Positions 1-12,063 of a DNA stretch of 64,000 nucleotides are shown here, piece by piece; the first letter of the stretch is position 1; every line of letters begins with the position of its first letter. Under the pieces are notes generated by a model. The model did not search any database and was not told the origin of the DNA. It saw only the letters and a program-made list of their open reading frames with translations. Made by a program: the position numbers and the translations under genes. The stretch is from Isoetes taiwanensis (Eukaryota > Streptophyta > Lycopodiopsida > Isoetales > Isoetaceae), in assembly GCA_021234155.1 (NCBI GenBank), contig JAJEKV010000251.1:250001-314000 (forward strand), in the 5' to 3' direction.

Positions 1-151
1 TGAGAACTGGATGTTGTAAGGCTGTAAAATTTTGTGTAGGACAGAATCCTGTTACTTTGAAGACAAATAAAAGCTCGGATACAGGACGTTGCTTACTAAA
101 CAACAGTTTGGAGCTATTACATTTGCTTATTATCGGGTCGTTATTTCCACC

Positions 152-343
152 TATTACAATGATGCCATGGAAGGATGCCTTAAAGAGTTGCAGTCTGCTT
201 TCTCATAACATGCATCCAAATGGGAATACACAATACAACTTTGGATTTGCACTTATTACAATGACACCATGGAGGATGCTTTGAAAAGCTTCATTCTGCT
301 TTTTCATCACATGGGAATACACAATACAACCTTGGATTTGCAA
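152..343. repeat. Two-copy imperfect tandem duplication (~102 bp)
   Basis: The stretch beginning TATTACAATGATGCCATGG at 152 recurs with substitutions at 254. Both copies run through a CATTCTGCTTT-like segment and end in GGAATACACAATACAAC. The second copy is shorter by a small deletion. No coding signal is visible in either; the small ORFs across it are incidental. Confidence 0.7.
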
Positions 344-490
344 AGATATTGAAATTATAGTTTTTTCTTTTGATTTTAAGCACATGTTTCCTCCAACAAA
401 ACTTTGATTATCATGTGAGAAATACGGAAGATAACATGGCAAATAAACATTGTGGCATACAATGGCAAGTAATTTGGGTGTTGCAAATAG

Positions 491-632
491 GGATGGAGTC
501 ACCTCGTCTCCAAATATTGAAGCATAGTATTAAAAGCAAGATTGTGCCAAAAGGGTTTTTTTTGTCTTGGTAGGGGAGTCATCTTTGCTCCAAATATTGA
601 AGTACAAGGCTAAAAGCTATATCTTGGCATGT
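491..632. repeat. Two-copy imperfect duplication (80-bp spacing)
   Basis: CTCCAAATATTGAAG occurs at about 508 and 588, each flanked by GGAGTCA upstream and a TAAAAGC segment downstream. This is a diverged tandem duplication in AT-rich noncoding DNA. Confidence 0.6.
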
Positions 633-859
633 TGTTGTATCTATCAATGCATAACTTCAGTTGTGTTGTTACAACTTACCTTCTAATGAAAAGCTGCTTT
701 CAAATAGTTTATTAACTCAAATAGAAAAGCCAAATTCCAATCCACATATTCAAACGAATAGAATTTACACATGCAACCAATGCAAGATTAACAAGGTGCT
801 GCACACGAGGGGTCCGATGGCCGCAGGGCTCAAAAATAGCAACGAGTCTAACCAGTAAA

Positions 860-1426
860 AATGCCGCTCACTATTTGAGGCTACCAGAAAAAATATTTGT
901 TAGAGCATTTTTTAGTGTATTATGCCAGAAATTTGTTATTTTAATGTCGAAAAATTGCCGGAAATTTTTCAGGATGACCGGAATTTAACACAAGTGGGCG
1001 GATTTTTAGGGGAGGAACTCCCCTATTTTCGAACATGTACATCCATTCTCTCCTTTATTACACTTTTCCTTATGCTTCTGCCATCCTAGTTCTATACCAA
1101 GCACCAAACACCAATACCTTGCGCTCAAATCCCAAAGTCCATATGTCCAACTACATCCTACTCCAATAACACCTCAACACCTAAGCAGAACTTAGTAATG
1201 CAAATGCGTACCATCACCTTCACAAAATGTCAATGTCTTAAAATAGCAATTCCGATTCAAACACTCTATTGTCTACAACTACAACTTAAGCCACTTCACT
1301 CTCCGGCCATGGAGGGCAACCCTCCGTGCGCAGCACCTTGTTTATGTTTGTGTGTATTAGATAGCAAGAAGCATACATATAATTTTTAAACCATTCTATA
1401 GGTGCGCATGGCTAATTGGAACTTTT
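860..1426. other. No gene recognised
   Basis: AT-rich sequence with short ORFs lacking conserved motifs. No splice-bounded exons, tRNA or element ends were seen. It ends at the target-site duplication of the insertion that follows. Confidence 0.5.
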
Positions 1427-1443
1427 ATTTAGGAATTTGAAAC

Positions 1444-2082
1444 TTTTTTTTTTGAAGGATGACAATCTATTATCAAGGAATATCAAGATACATACAAGGG
1501 ACCTGTGACATGGGACTCAAAATTTAGAGGACGAGATGGTCCACTAAGCAAAACCACCCAAACACAGTATGTAATCATACTCCTTGTGCCACCTTGAGGC
1601 GTTTAACGGCCTCATCACAATCAACATGTTCTGCAACATCGGGATGATCATCAACAGACATCAAGTTATCATGCCACTGAATAGAACGAGGCAGGATCGC
1701 CTCGTGACATAACCAACTTCTTCCTCGCTGCCTTCTTCCAATTGACCTGTTGCTATGACTCTTTAGCGCACTGAAGATTAGGACCATCAGCCATAACAAC
1801 CTCAGAAACATGAGAAGCAGAAGCAACAACAGGGAGAGTGGTAGGAACTATAGCTGCAGCTGGCGGTGCTAAGGACGACACCATTGGAACTGTGTGTAGA
1901 GCATCTTCCATAGCCGAGGAATGCAAGACAATTGGCAAAGGTTGATCATGAATAGATGAAGAGATAACAGGAGGAGCTTGAACCTGAGAAGAATCTTGAA
2001 CAGATGCCTGAGATGCACGAGTACCTCGACGAAAGCTAACAAAAGCCTCCTTATCAGGAAACAAACGGGCTAATTTTGGACC
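1444..2082 (-). mobile_element. Retroposed LINE-like fragment, minus strand, with 17-bp target-site duplication
   Basis: ATTTAGGAATTTGAAAC occurs perfectly at 1427-1443 and 2083-2099, directly bounding the insert. At the left edge a T run (about 1444-1454) is the poly(A) tail of a minus-strand element. It is preceded on that strand by GTCATCCTTC, which resembles the GTCCTTCAAG tail of the LINE ending at 42794. On the minus strand an open frame runs from the right edge to 1753. It is rich in Ser, Ala, Pro and Val with no recognised domain; a second frame continues to 1575 and contains a basic Arg/Lys stretch. The open frame starting at the truncation point suggests a 5'-truncated copy of a LINE ORF1 C-terminal region. 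It is dead. The tail and duplication are seen directly; the LINE assignment is inferred. Confidence 0.75.
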
Positions 2083-2239
2083 ATTTAGGAATTTGAAACA
2101 TGTTTAGTATGGCACCATGGCTTCTAGTTTAAACTGTGGTATGGCACTTAGTTAGAGTTTTTTTTTTTTTTTTTTTGGTGCAACTCATCTCTTCTTACCA
2201 ACCAACTTTTTAATTGTGAATGATAGGGACATTCCTAGT

Positions 2240-2621
2240 GCAGGAGATGATGGTGATTTGGACCAGCGACATTTGAGGATGCTTCAATGTACCCGAACAC
2301 ATATATGTCTGATGCTTTTTATGAGACAAATGGAACAAATGCATCCTTTGAGGAAGAAAATTTTATAAACCTTGCAGATGATACCCCTGTTAGCCTTGTT
2401 GCTAATGAAAGAAACAATAACAAGCTAATTCAAGTGGCCACGAGAAGACTTCAAGCAAGGACACTCTGAGTACATGCAATCCTTCTGATACCAGTCCTAG
2501 GTCTGCTACATGCAATCAGCCTGGGGTTAATGACGAGCCAACAGCTAAAAAAAAGTCTCGTGTTTACATAGATGGAGATATAGCAACTGGGATTTCAAAT
2601 ATGGCTAAAAGTCACATTTAA
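2240..2621 (+). pseudogene. Possible MYB/SANT-like gene fragment
   Basis: Two overlapping frames look coding. One (2287-2469) is acidic and Asn-rich. The other (2421-2621, stop TAA) is rich in Ser/Thr/Pro, then carries a basic KKK segment, then ends with an Ile/Ala/Met helix (GISNMAKSHI). A basic linker followed by a helix like this is typical near the C-terminus of plant MYB/SANT-like proteins associated with Harbinger elements, but the resemblance is weak and no SANT domain is present. A frameshift between the two frames fits a decayed exon. A poly(T) tract lies just upstream (about 2158-2176). It could equally be an unrelated host exon remnant. Confidence 0.3.
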
Positions 2622-2703
2622 TTAAAGTGGGTCGCATTCTGACGTTTGGGACTCATGCATAAAATGAGACCCATAAAAAAAAACTAAGTTTTGCAAGAGA
2701 CTC

Positions 2704-2812
2704 GTTCACTAAGAGAGGGAGGGGTAGGAAGGGGGAGAACGGGGCAGGGGTAAAGGGGAAGGGAAGAAAGGGGAGGGGAGAAGGGGGAGAAGAAAAAGGG
2801 GAGGGGAGGAAA
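2704..2812 (+). repeat. Polypurine (G/A) tract
   Basis: About 110 bases almost entirely G and A, with many GGGG and GGGGA runs. The minus-strand Pro/Phe/Leu-rich ORF across it is a composition artefact. Confidence 0.75.
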
Positions 2813-3372
2813 CGATAGATTGCAATAATTATCAACTCATACTATAGCCAAATCATTCGGGGCCCTCTTCTATGATGAATCATATTATTGACATAGATGG
2901 CTGATGTAGGCATGGCTATGTGACCAATCATATTATTGACATGGTCAATCAAGATCTGGTAACAACAAGCATTTAGTATTCATTGTTTATAACATATATC
3001 CTTCATGGTCTTTTTATTATTATTTCTTACGGTTGGTATTTTTCTTTTGCTCCACTTCTTTCACCATGTTTGAGCTTCAAGGTTTGATGCATATAAAGGC
3101 CTAGTTCTATAAAGAATACAAATTACCCTCTGGTAAACCTCATTTTCTTTCCTCTTAGCCCTTCTCTCCCAATATATCTGGTCATAAGACTCATAACAAT
3201 GTACTTATCCTGAAAGCCCGCTCAACCTTAATGATTAGGTGATGCACATATTTTGACTCCTTGACACGTGCGTACACATATGAGTATATGTATACCAATT
3301 TCCTTATAATGTAGTGTCATTTAAAATGAGAAGTTTTTCAATGGAATTTCTTCTAGGCTCGGGGTCGTGGCT
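2813..3372. other. No gene recognised
   Basis: AT-rich sequence between the purine tract and the copia remnant. A short repeated phrase (ATCATATTATTGACAT) occurs near 2878 and 2929. No 5' LTR matching the 3' LTR at 6478 was found here. Confidence 0.5.
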
Positions 3373-6300
3373 TAGGGCAGTGTGGAAATTGTTTTTCAAG
3401 ACAAGAAACGTGAAATAAAAAATGCACTTTATGCGCCTGGTCTTAAGCGCAATTTGCTTTCGGAATCTAGGCTTGCCGATGTAGGGATTCAGACTCTCAT
3501 TCAAGCTCAGGCAGCGATCCTTCTCAACAAGGATCAAATAGTTATAGGTAAATGTTTCAGAAGTGGCGCTCTGTCTGAACTCACAAAAAGCTTGGAAGAG
3601 GATGGCTGGATTCTTGTAGCAGAACAGGAGCATAGCCCGCTTGAGCTTTGACATAGATGGTTGGGCTACATTTATGAACCACATATGAAACAATTCTTGA
3701 ATCATGGGATGATCACAGGATTGCACTTCTCGATGGCTGAGAATCTCAATGTATGTGAGAGTTATATCATGACGAAGTAGGCACCAATCCATAATCCGAA
3801 AAACAAGGGCACTCGTGCTGCTGGTCTTCTTGATTTAGTGCATATGGATGTTGTAGGACCTATGCCTCCTACTTTTAGTGGCGAAAAATATTTTCTGCTT
3901 CTAGTTGATGACTTCTCACGAAGATCAGTCGTGTTCCTGATGAAAAGTAGAGATGAAATTCCTAGGCAGTTCCATTTGTGGCAGCTGCAAGCAAAACGGG
4001 AAACCCACACTTCTCTTGGAGCAATACGTTGTAACAATGCACGGGAACATCTATTTCAGGTAATTCTTGATTATCTTGCTGAGCATGGCATTAAGCAGCA
4101 ACTTACCATTCCTTATGCGCATCACCAAAATGGTGTGGCTGAGAGGAAAATTCACGCTCTCAAAGAATGTGCCTGGAACATGTTAAAATTTGTTGGTTTC
4201 CCAGATAGTTTTTGGGGTAAAGCCATTCTGACTGCTGCGTACCTTCAATATAGAGAACCAACAGTTGCAGTTAAGGGGGAAACACCGGAAGAGGTACGCA
4301 CAGGACGTAAGCCAGATCTCAAACATCTCTGCATCTTTGGGTGTCCTGCATATCCCCATATTTCAGGTAAAATCAGACTTAAACATGTTGATCATGCTAA
4401 AAGGGCCATATTTGTGGGATATTGTACAGATAGTAAAGGGTACAGGTTAGTTGATGCATACACCAAGAAGTTGATCAAAGCTGAAACTGTGACATTTGAT
4501 GAACAATTCCTGTGTAATTCCGATTTATTCTCTCGCAAGTTTCCCTTGGATCTACGAGGTACCTCGAACACCTCCCATCTTTGGTTAGAGTTAAGAGCTT
4601 CTGAGTCCCCAGAGCTCTCTTTAACTCCACCTTTTGATCAAGCTTCTGCTCCTTTGCATCCCAATGAACCCCCTCAACAGACTTCAATGGACCTTTGCCC
4701 ACATCCTCTTGCACTGATTCTGCACCAATAAGGCGCTTTTTGCGCCCTCATGTTCCCACTCAATGCTGGCTGGATTTCATCCAACAAAATCAGCATTGGT
4801 CTACTGCTTTGGCAGTAGCTTGTGTAGCGGAGGCTTCCCTGGAGATTGACTGGTGGTGCACTGACTGGATGGAAGAAGTATGAGCATGTCCGGCTCAACC
4901 CACTGAGCTTATTGAGCCTCTCACCTATGAAGAAGCCATCAAGCAGCTGACTGGGAGCATGCTATGGCTGAAGAGATTGCCTCCATGCATGAGAATCATA
5001 CCTGGACTCTTCTGGACCTTCCTCCAGACAGGAAACCCATAGGCAACGAATGGGGTTTTTAAGTTCAAATCATCTGATACTGGCAAGTCCCAGTTTCGTA
5101 CTCGCTTGCTTGCCAAGGGGGTACTCGCAGCAAGCAAGAATTGATTATGACAAGACCTTCTCTCCTGTCGCTTGCTTGCCAAGGGGTTCTTGCCTTGGCT
5201 GCCCAAGAAAATTGGGAAATAGACAATATGGATGTCAAGGCTGCCTTTCTTCATGGTGATCTTGATGAAGAACTGTATATGGTCCAGCCTCCAGGTTTCA
5301 CGGTGAAAGGGCAGGAACATAAAGTTTGTAGATTGCATCGCTCTCTCTATGGTTTGAAACAAACTCCTCGCCAATAGTACAAACGCATGGATCAGATTTC
5401 ATCGGTGTGTCATAGAATGGAATGCATATGTCAGCACGCGTACCAACACAATTCTAATTATTGTTGTCTATGTAGATGACCTGATGCTTCCAATTGCAGA
5501 TCTGCCCTTAATGAGGTCAAGGCTCTTCTGGCCCGCACTTTCGCATGATTGGCCTGGGACCCATTCGTCAATGTCTTGGGCTTCAAATTGAAAGGAATTG
5601 CCAGCACAGATTTCGCTTGATTCACCAGGCACCTGCAATTGAGAAATTGTGTCGTCGACTAGGCATGCTCACAGTTGTTCCCAAGGACACACATGCAGCT
5701 TGTCATGTGAAGCTCAGCAAATCAGTGGCACCCTCAAATCCCTATGAGCGTAGGTATATGGAGATGATTCCATATCAGAGTGTCGAGAGTCTCATGCACA
5801 TAATGCTAAGCACCAAGCTTGATATTGCTCATGCAATAGGGGTTGTAAGCCAGCTTATGGTTGATCCAGGTCCTCTCTATTGGAGTGCCGTGAAACGGAT
5901 CATTAGATATCTGTGGGGGAGCATGCACACTGGTTTACTGTTTCGACCAGATTCTAATGATCCAGAGGTTACACTAATGGGATTCATTGATGCAGATTGG
6001 GCTGGATTATCTGAACAATAGGAGATCAGTGACATGATTTGGTGTTATGATGCATGGTGCTGCAGAGCTGCAAGCAAACGAGCGTGGCATTATCTTCATG
6101 TGAGGCAGAAAACATGGCTACTTCTGCAGTAGTAAGAAAGATATTATGGATCATACAGTTCTTGGATGAATTAGGATACACGCAAATGAATCCTACTGTT
6201 ATATACAATGACAACAGAAATAGTATTGCTTTGACAGCCAACCCGATACTATATAAGCGATCTACACACATAGGAATGCATCATCACTTCACAAAAGAGA

Positions 6301-6380
6301 GAATTGAAGATAAAACCATAGAAATGGAATATCTTCCAACTGAAGAGATGCCTGCAAACATTAACAAAACCAGTTGGTAA
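3373..6380 (+). pseudogene. Copia polyprotein remnant (PR-INT-RT-RH)
   Basis: The polyprotein would integrate and reverse-transcribe the element. 3382-3651 matches the protease/pre-integrase join (APGLKRNLLS). The family's LWHRRLGH block appears with its Trp codon changed to TGA near 3651. 3838-4731 is integrase: the first catalytic Asp (MDVVGP) and the Glu region (HHQNGVAERK) are kept, but the usual DNGGE motif reads NNARE, losing the second catalytic Asp. RT fragments include [17 protein letters not shown] near 5222-5270, SLYGLKQ near 5345-5365 and YVDDL near 5470. The Trp after PRQ is a TAG at about 5375. RNase H (SSCEAE) lies at 6095-6380. Several frame changes occur between 4731 and 6060. 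Confidence 0.9.
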
Positions 6381-6477
6381 GGAAAAATACTCACAGCATT
6401 GTAAGTCCTTGGGACAGGGTGATACAGCATGGAGTCCTGATTACGGGGAAGCTGAAGTTCAGAGCCGAATAGGGGAG

Positions 6478-6802
6478 TGTTAAGGGAGTAGTTAGGCACC
6501 AAGGATGCCTAAACCAGAAGACACCAATAAATTGGAGTATGCTCCTTTATTAGGGGATGCTAAGAAAAGGCACCCATCAATATGTATGGTAGATAAAATG
6601 GGTTGGGGGGATATCACATAGTAAATAACTTGAATGTATCAGAGATAAGAGCGAAAGCTAACACTGAAAAAGACTGATTGTTCTTTGTTCTTGTTACTGC
6701 TCTTAGATTTTTATAAAAGGACTAATCCGGCAAGCAACAACCCAAGCTACTGAAGAACGACTTTAAACTGGCGGAAAGACTAGGGCTTGGCAAGTTTCAA
6801 CA
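6478..6802 (+). repeat. Candidate copia 3' LTR
   Basis: It begins TGTTAAGGGA immediately after the purine tract AGGGGAG and can end at TTCAACA (6802), giving TG...CA termini. It holds a TATA-like TTTATAAAAGG near 6711-6722. No second copy is present to confirm the limits, so the right edge is approximate. Confidence 0.6.
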
Positions 6803-8439
6803 TTTTTTGCATTCTTGTGATTGAATGAGAAGATCCGAGAGATGAAATCCGGTAATATTCTGGCTATGTCTTTGGAAGCTGCCTCTGTTTCCATTCCTTT
6901 CATCTCCCTATAATGCGCATCTAGGATATTATAAGGAGGCCATAACTACCCTGTTTTGCCATCATTTTTATGACAAAATTCCTCCTTGACCATGAATCTG
7001 TAAGAAAACCAGCCAAGTTTTTTTCGCAAATGGCAAGAGAGCTTCGAGAACGAGTAGAGCCAGGAATTCGTGATACATTTTTGCCTTTTTTTGCCTCTTC
7101 TTTCTATTGGGGCTGCAAATCTGGGTAGTAGGGCGGACCAATTAGTGGCGGTAATGACGAGGTGAATGGAAAACTTGAACCAAATGCAAAGTCAGGGATT
7201 CAGTCTCCCTCTGAGAGTCAGATTCAGCCTGATCAAGGAGCTCAGACCTAGGTAATGTGATATTTGTCTTTCTGTTGCATTTGCCTATACAACAAGGTTT
7301 TGAAGCCCTGAAAAACATTGGGATTTGTTTTTATTCGGTGAATCTATGTTTTATTTTGTGATCTTGCATTAAATAAAATGTGGGAAATTGCTCGTTGCCG
7401 CAGAGAATCTACATGAGCCATGCAAATATGCGGTCCCAGTGAAACCTTTCCAGCCGATCTTTCTTCTTTGCCTGCAACACATGGTTCATCCTTTTATTCT
7501 GGGTTGGACCTATCCTTCAACACTTTCTCGGATTTAATTCAGCGTGGCTAGTTCTATGAGCAACATAAATGGCTTGTTGTCTGAATCTTATCACTCTGTT
7601 TTTAGGCTCAAATTTTGTAGAATATATATCTCGCCCAAGCTAGAAAGAGCCGGATCCGTCTGAGCCCAAAATCGGATGTGCTAACCTACATCAGTTTTTT
7701 TGGCATCGAAACACTCAATAATATTACAATCCAGACTCTAATTAAACTCCAATGGAATTGATACGGGCGTTTCAAGCGGGCCCAAGTAGTGCTCAGAAAG
7801 AATTAATAGGTTGCTTCCCAAGATCTTCATTTGGCAAATTTGCTAAACTGTTTTGCCAGATAATTTGACTGTATCTTAGAAATATGCAGAAGCTAGCTAT
7901 CTCTGGTATTAACGTAGGGTCCCCGACATTGGAGCGGCTCCCTTATATGGTGCGCCACGTCAGGCCCACATGAACCCCTGTGACGGAACAGGTCAGCACC
8001 CTAATTGTGAACATGAAACCCTACATGGCGCAGCTCTCTTCTGCAGATGGCGCCACTCCAGACCCTAGTTGTCTTGTCTCTTTCCTGTCTGGATTCCCGC
8101 TTTCCTTGAATGGCGATGCTATTTCTAACCATTGGAGCTAAGATTTCTCATTTCTTTTACTGGTAACTACCTTAGTAGTCTCCAGAATGTAATTTGCCCT
8201 CCCGTTTCTTTATCCTTGCTTGATTATAGGAGCGTCATCAAGATTGGTGCTCAGGATCATTGATCTGGCAGAAATCTAACCCTTTTTATCTTGCATGCAG
8301 GTTTAGGGGTAGTTAGAAAAAGTTCTTGGCGGGAGGCATACATCTATCGGGGGAAAATCTGTGCTCTTACTTCACAGGATCGATGAGTTGGCTGCAGTTG
8401 AAGCCATCGATTCACAAGTTAAGCCATCAATCGATTCAC
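6803..8439. other. No gene recognised
   Basis: Mixed-composition DNA with only short ORFs and no domain motif. A GC-richer patch occurs near 7920-8060. Nothing further could be supported. Confidence 0.5.
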
Positions 8440-8448
8440 TATAAAAGG
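8440..8448 (+). promoter_or_regulatory. TATA-box candidate
   Basis: TATAAAAGG lies upstream of a stretch with good splice-donor sequences (GAG|GTAAGA near 8650 and GAG|GTATGT near 8797). It is a plausible core promoter of the candidate unit to 9271. No transcript evidence is available. Confidence 0.3.
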
Positions 8449-9019
8449 CTCTAAAATTTCCCTGTGCCTCTCATTGCAAGTAAGCTCTTCCATGAATCTA
8501 TTCCTTGCTTTTATTCTTTGGATCCAATTCGTTTTGCCTTTCAGTCTATTACTGGCAAGCAGGGCTTTCTATTTCAAATTGAAGGTCTCAATGACCTGAT
8601 TACTTGTACCTTTTGCACAGGAAATGTGATGATCTTCTTATGGAGAGAAAGAGGTAAGAATTTAAAGTATTTTATAGGTTGATAATTATGCCTTCTGTGC
8701 TATTTTGCTTATTCTACAATGTTGATTCAGTTGACAATGGTGGAATTATTTTCTTCATTTAATTGATAAACGGATGCTGGATGCTGGTGAACAGAGGTAT
8801 GTAGTCATGATTCTTCTTATTGTTAGCAAATTAATTTGACCTGTATTTTTTAGTTAAATTAAGTTAGCTTTCCTTTCTAAGCTTAGATAATTTACATCTG
8901 TTTATTCTTTGGCAGGGCTATAATATACTTTGGCAATGCTAGTAGAGCTATAGTTTTGCTGATCATTGTGTTTACATCTTAGCTAAGTTATATTTTTGTC
9001 CTTCAGCCTACATTGCACT

Positions 9020-9271
9020 ATGAATCTAAGGAGAAATAGGACTGTTGCTGTTCCTCCAGACAATGTAAATCCTGAAACTTCTCTTGGTAGTGACCCTCCA
9101 GCAGTAGTCAATGCTCATAGATCATCCAAAAAGATCTTATCCAGAAAAAATTTACCTCCTGGAGTAGGCAGCGGGTTTTCAATTTTATGTGACAAACCCA
9201 TAGAGAGATGGAGAAAACTGAGTTCAAAGTGGATCAAAAATTCTCTGGTTGCTCCTCTAAAAATCATTTGA
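9020..9271 (+). CDS. Unrecognised candidate last exon
   Basis: An 83-codon reading frame starts at ATG 9020 and ends TGA 9271. The peptide is basic, Ser/Pro/Asn-rich, and shows a KKILSRKNLPPG segment and a C-terminal basic/Trp region. I do not recognise a family. An acceptor-like TTGTCCTTCAG sits just upstream (about 8995-9005). Upstream donors near 8650 and 8797 and another acceptor near 8917 would allow a spliced 5' part from the TATA box at 8440. Base composition is a little more gene-like than the flanks. It could be a host gene, a gene fragment or chance. Confidence 0.2.
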   Translation: MNLRRNRTVAVPPDNVNPETSLGSDPPAVVNAHRSSKKILSRKNLPPGVGSGFSILCDKPIERWRKLSSKWIKNSLVAPLKII

Positions 9272-9741
9272 AAAAGATTAGCAAGGCTCGAGATATTCAG
9301 ATTGAGTGCAACTACCTCATTTTGCTTTAGGGATCCTAATGTAATTGATGTCTTTTTGCATAATTTTGGACAACCTTAAACAACCTGGAGGTTCAAACAC
9401 ACCATATCCATATCAAAGCATGCATATGAACTAACACACCTGAGAAGTGTCACCTTGTATATGCGTATCCCAAAATGATTCAGTGGGCATGGGAGAGGAA
9501 GACAGGCCATATGATTAGATTTTTCAGGATGCATTAGAATTTATGACAAGGTCAATAATTCCAACTCTTTTGAGCGCTTCTATTCAAGATAATATGTATA
9601 CAATTAGCTCTTGACTTCTAATTGCCATAGTGGGAGGAAAATAGATCTAAATCCATGTCGGTCAGTTTCTATTGCTTTGCGTCTTCAACTGCAACTTCTC
9701 CACCATGTCCCAAGTGCAAACGACCAGAACTCGACCTCTAT

Positions 9742-9800
9742 AACGTAAACCCTACAATAACCTAGCAACAAGCAGGGTTTACGTTTCGGAGGCCGAAACG
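9742..9800. repeat. Two overlapping hairpins
   Basis: AACGTAAACCCT (9742-9753) pairs with AGGGTTTACGTT (9774-9785). CGTTTCGG (9782-9789) pairs with CCGAAACG (9793-9800). The right arm of the first shares four bases with the left arm of the second, so only one can form fully at a time. Confidence 0.7.
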
Positions 9801-10079
9801 TGGTTGTTTTTATAGATAACTAGGTACATCTTTTTTGAATATGCATGCAGAGCTATGGCAACTAATAGCAGAGTTTGGATCTATCGGCCATCCCGAGCGA
9901 TCCCAAACAATCTTGCTACTGCAAAAGGTGCTCTTGATTTCTAATTGCCATGTTGCACTTTCGTGTGTCTTTCATTGCAAAAAATGACCGTGCAACTCTA
10001 ATTTCATCATTTCGGACGACATGGCGAAGTCGAATCTCCATTCCGAAATCTTTGTACTGTTCGAATGACAAAACACAAC

Positions 10080-10440
10080 GGCATGCTGAAGCCCGCGTGG
10101 CATGTTTGAGCCACCTTGCATGTTTGAGCCACCTTGGCATGTTGGAGCCTAGGTGGCATATTGGAGCCTAGGTGGCATGTTTGAGCCATCTTGGCATGCT
10201 TGAGTGTTTGAGCCTAGGTGGCTTGTTGTAGCCCACGTGGCATGTTTGAGCCAGCTTGACATGTTGGAGCCTAGGTGGCATGTTGGAGCTCGCATGGCAT
10301 TTCATAGCCTAGGTAGCATGTTTGAGACATGTTGGAGCCGAGGTGGCATGTTGGAGCCCACGTGGCATGTTTGAGCCACCTTGGCATGTTTGAGCCTAGG
10401 TGGCATGTTGGAGCCCGCGTGGCATGTTTGAGCCACCTTC
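10080..10440 (+). repeat. 19-bp minisatellite, array A
   Basis: Tandem units follow GGCATGTTKGAGCC plus a five-base slot. The slot is usually TAGGT, ACCTT, CGCGT or CACGT. Around 19 units are present, some broken by small indels. The same family recurs at 23888-24442 and as a short piece at 25546. ORFs across it are repeat read-through, not genes. Confidence 0.9.
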
Positions 10441-12063
10441 ACAAGGCCTCCAAAACAGAACAGTTACTAGTTTTCCACAATATTTTTTAGATAAAACCAC
10501 TATAATAAAGTAATATTATTTTGTGGGTTAATATGTTGAATAACTATGGATAGTTATATAGTGTGGTTCTTATTTATGGTTTATTGTTCTAGTTTGTTAC
10601 TATAGTTCACTATCATGGGTTTTTCTGGTAGTTTATTTATTTGGTTTAATGCCATGGTCATAATAGTGATTTATTGACGCATTTTAAGTCTATCATCTAA
10701 TTAGTGATTTATCACACAAACTACTAATTGTCTTTGCTTTGATTGTTTTTAATGAAGTCTATATTTTCTATAAAAACTAATGTTCTATTTGGTATTCAAG
10801 ATAAAACAATGGTATTTTCGACAATACAATTGGTATTGATTCGACTTAGAAACTATTGTTATATTTTTGTTGAAAGCAATGTCGTATTTAAAAGAATGTT
10901 CTTATAAGCTCTCTCCTTCATTTGGTGTCACTTTCCCCATCCAATTCTTAATGTTTTTGTTTTCTAGCCCATAATGTTTTTGTTTTGTAGCTCGTAATGG
11001 TTCACGCTCATTAATTAGTGAGAAACTCTCCATCAAGTTCTTAATGTTTAGTGAGAAAATCTCCATTAAATTCTTAATGTCTTTGTTTTGTAACTGATAT
11101 TGGTTTATGCTGATTAAATTTTAGATGTTTTTGTTGCAAATTAGTACAAGTTTACACGATACTTTTTCCATCAAATTCTTAATGTTTTTGTCTTGTAATC
11201 AGAATTTGTCTCGTCATTTTGAACTAATCACATAGTGACATAATTGTGTAATCAGGGATTTGAACCCTGGTATTTCCGTTTGGTCAAGAACTCTATAAAC
11301 TCTTTAAAAAGATTGAACTTTATGAACGGGAGTAGCACAATAGGCAAAAACCCAACAGCAATAAAGCTTCGCAAAAACTGCCATTGAGCATCTGCTGCTC
11401 ATATGCTCTTCCAACTGTGAAATCACAGCAACAGCAGCCAAACCAATGCACTACTATTTTGATAGTATGCTTCATAAGTATCCTCAAATTCCAGTTGGGA
11501 CTAGCATTCTGATTTTGCACATTCCATTATCTTCATTCCATTATCTTAACGAAAACCCATTGCTTCACCTCGTGGATAGTTACATGTGAGGTACACAATT
11601 CGTATAAAAAATAAATTAGGTGATTCCGTTTTACCTTTAGAATAAAGCATTTTTAAGAAATTACTAAATGTGCAACAAATGTTTCCAAATAGAAAAAACT
11701 GATGACATGCATTCTTCAAGAGAAGTAAATTGCAAAACGTATTCACATCTAACACGAAGAAATACCACAGCATGTTTATGACAGCTTCTAAAGATAGTTC
11801 AATATTTTCCATGAGATAGAAATCAAATATCTTTTCAACTTACGTCTTTTTAAGTCATGTGATGTACCCTTGCTATTTCAGACGTCACCTTAATAAGACA
11901 GACATTCGAAATAAGCACGAATTAGATGCATTGAAGAGAGAAAATGTAGAAACATGCAAGGGCATAATGCACAGACAAGCTATCCTTTAAATTGCACTAC
12001 ATACAGCAAGGATATACAATAGGTAATATGAACCACTCAAGTAATCATGAACCACGTAGAAAG
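10441..12063. other. AT-rich DNA without recognised genes
   Basis: 10490-11230 is AT-rich with repeated TTCTTAATGTTTTTGTTTTG-like phrases (near 10942, 11039, 11083, 11179). At 11253-11269 a 5+7+5 stem-loop resembles a minus-strand tRNA T-arm, but no complete tRNA could be assembled. The two minus-strand ORFs at 11320-11812 show no family signature. Confidence 0.5.

Larger units (their letters stand above)
3373..6802 (+). mobile_element. Ty1/copia LTR retrotransposon, 5'-truncated and decayed
   Basis: Domains appear in Ty1/copia order: end of protease and gag-pre-integrase, integrase, reverse transcriptase, RNase H, then a polypurine-like AGGGGAG at 6471-6477 abutting a 3' LTR. The 5' LTR, gag and most of the protease are missing; the element begins inside the polyprotein. 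Many frameshifts and stops show it is inactive. It does not interrupt a recognisable gene. Confidence 0.9.

Noticed and set aside
11253-11269. tRNA T-arm-like stem-loop
   Set aside because: No matching acceptor, D or anticodon arms could be placed; at most a tRNA-derived SINE scrap.
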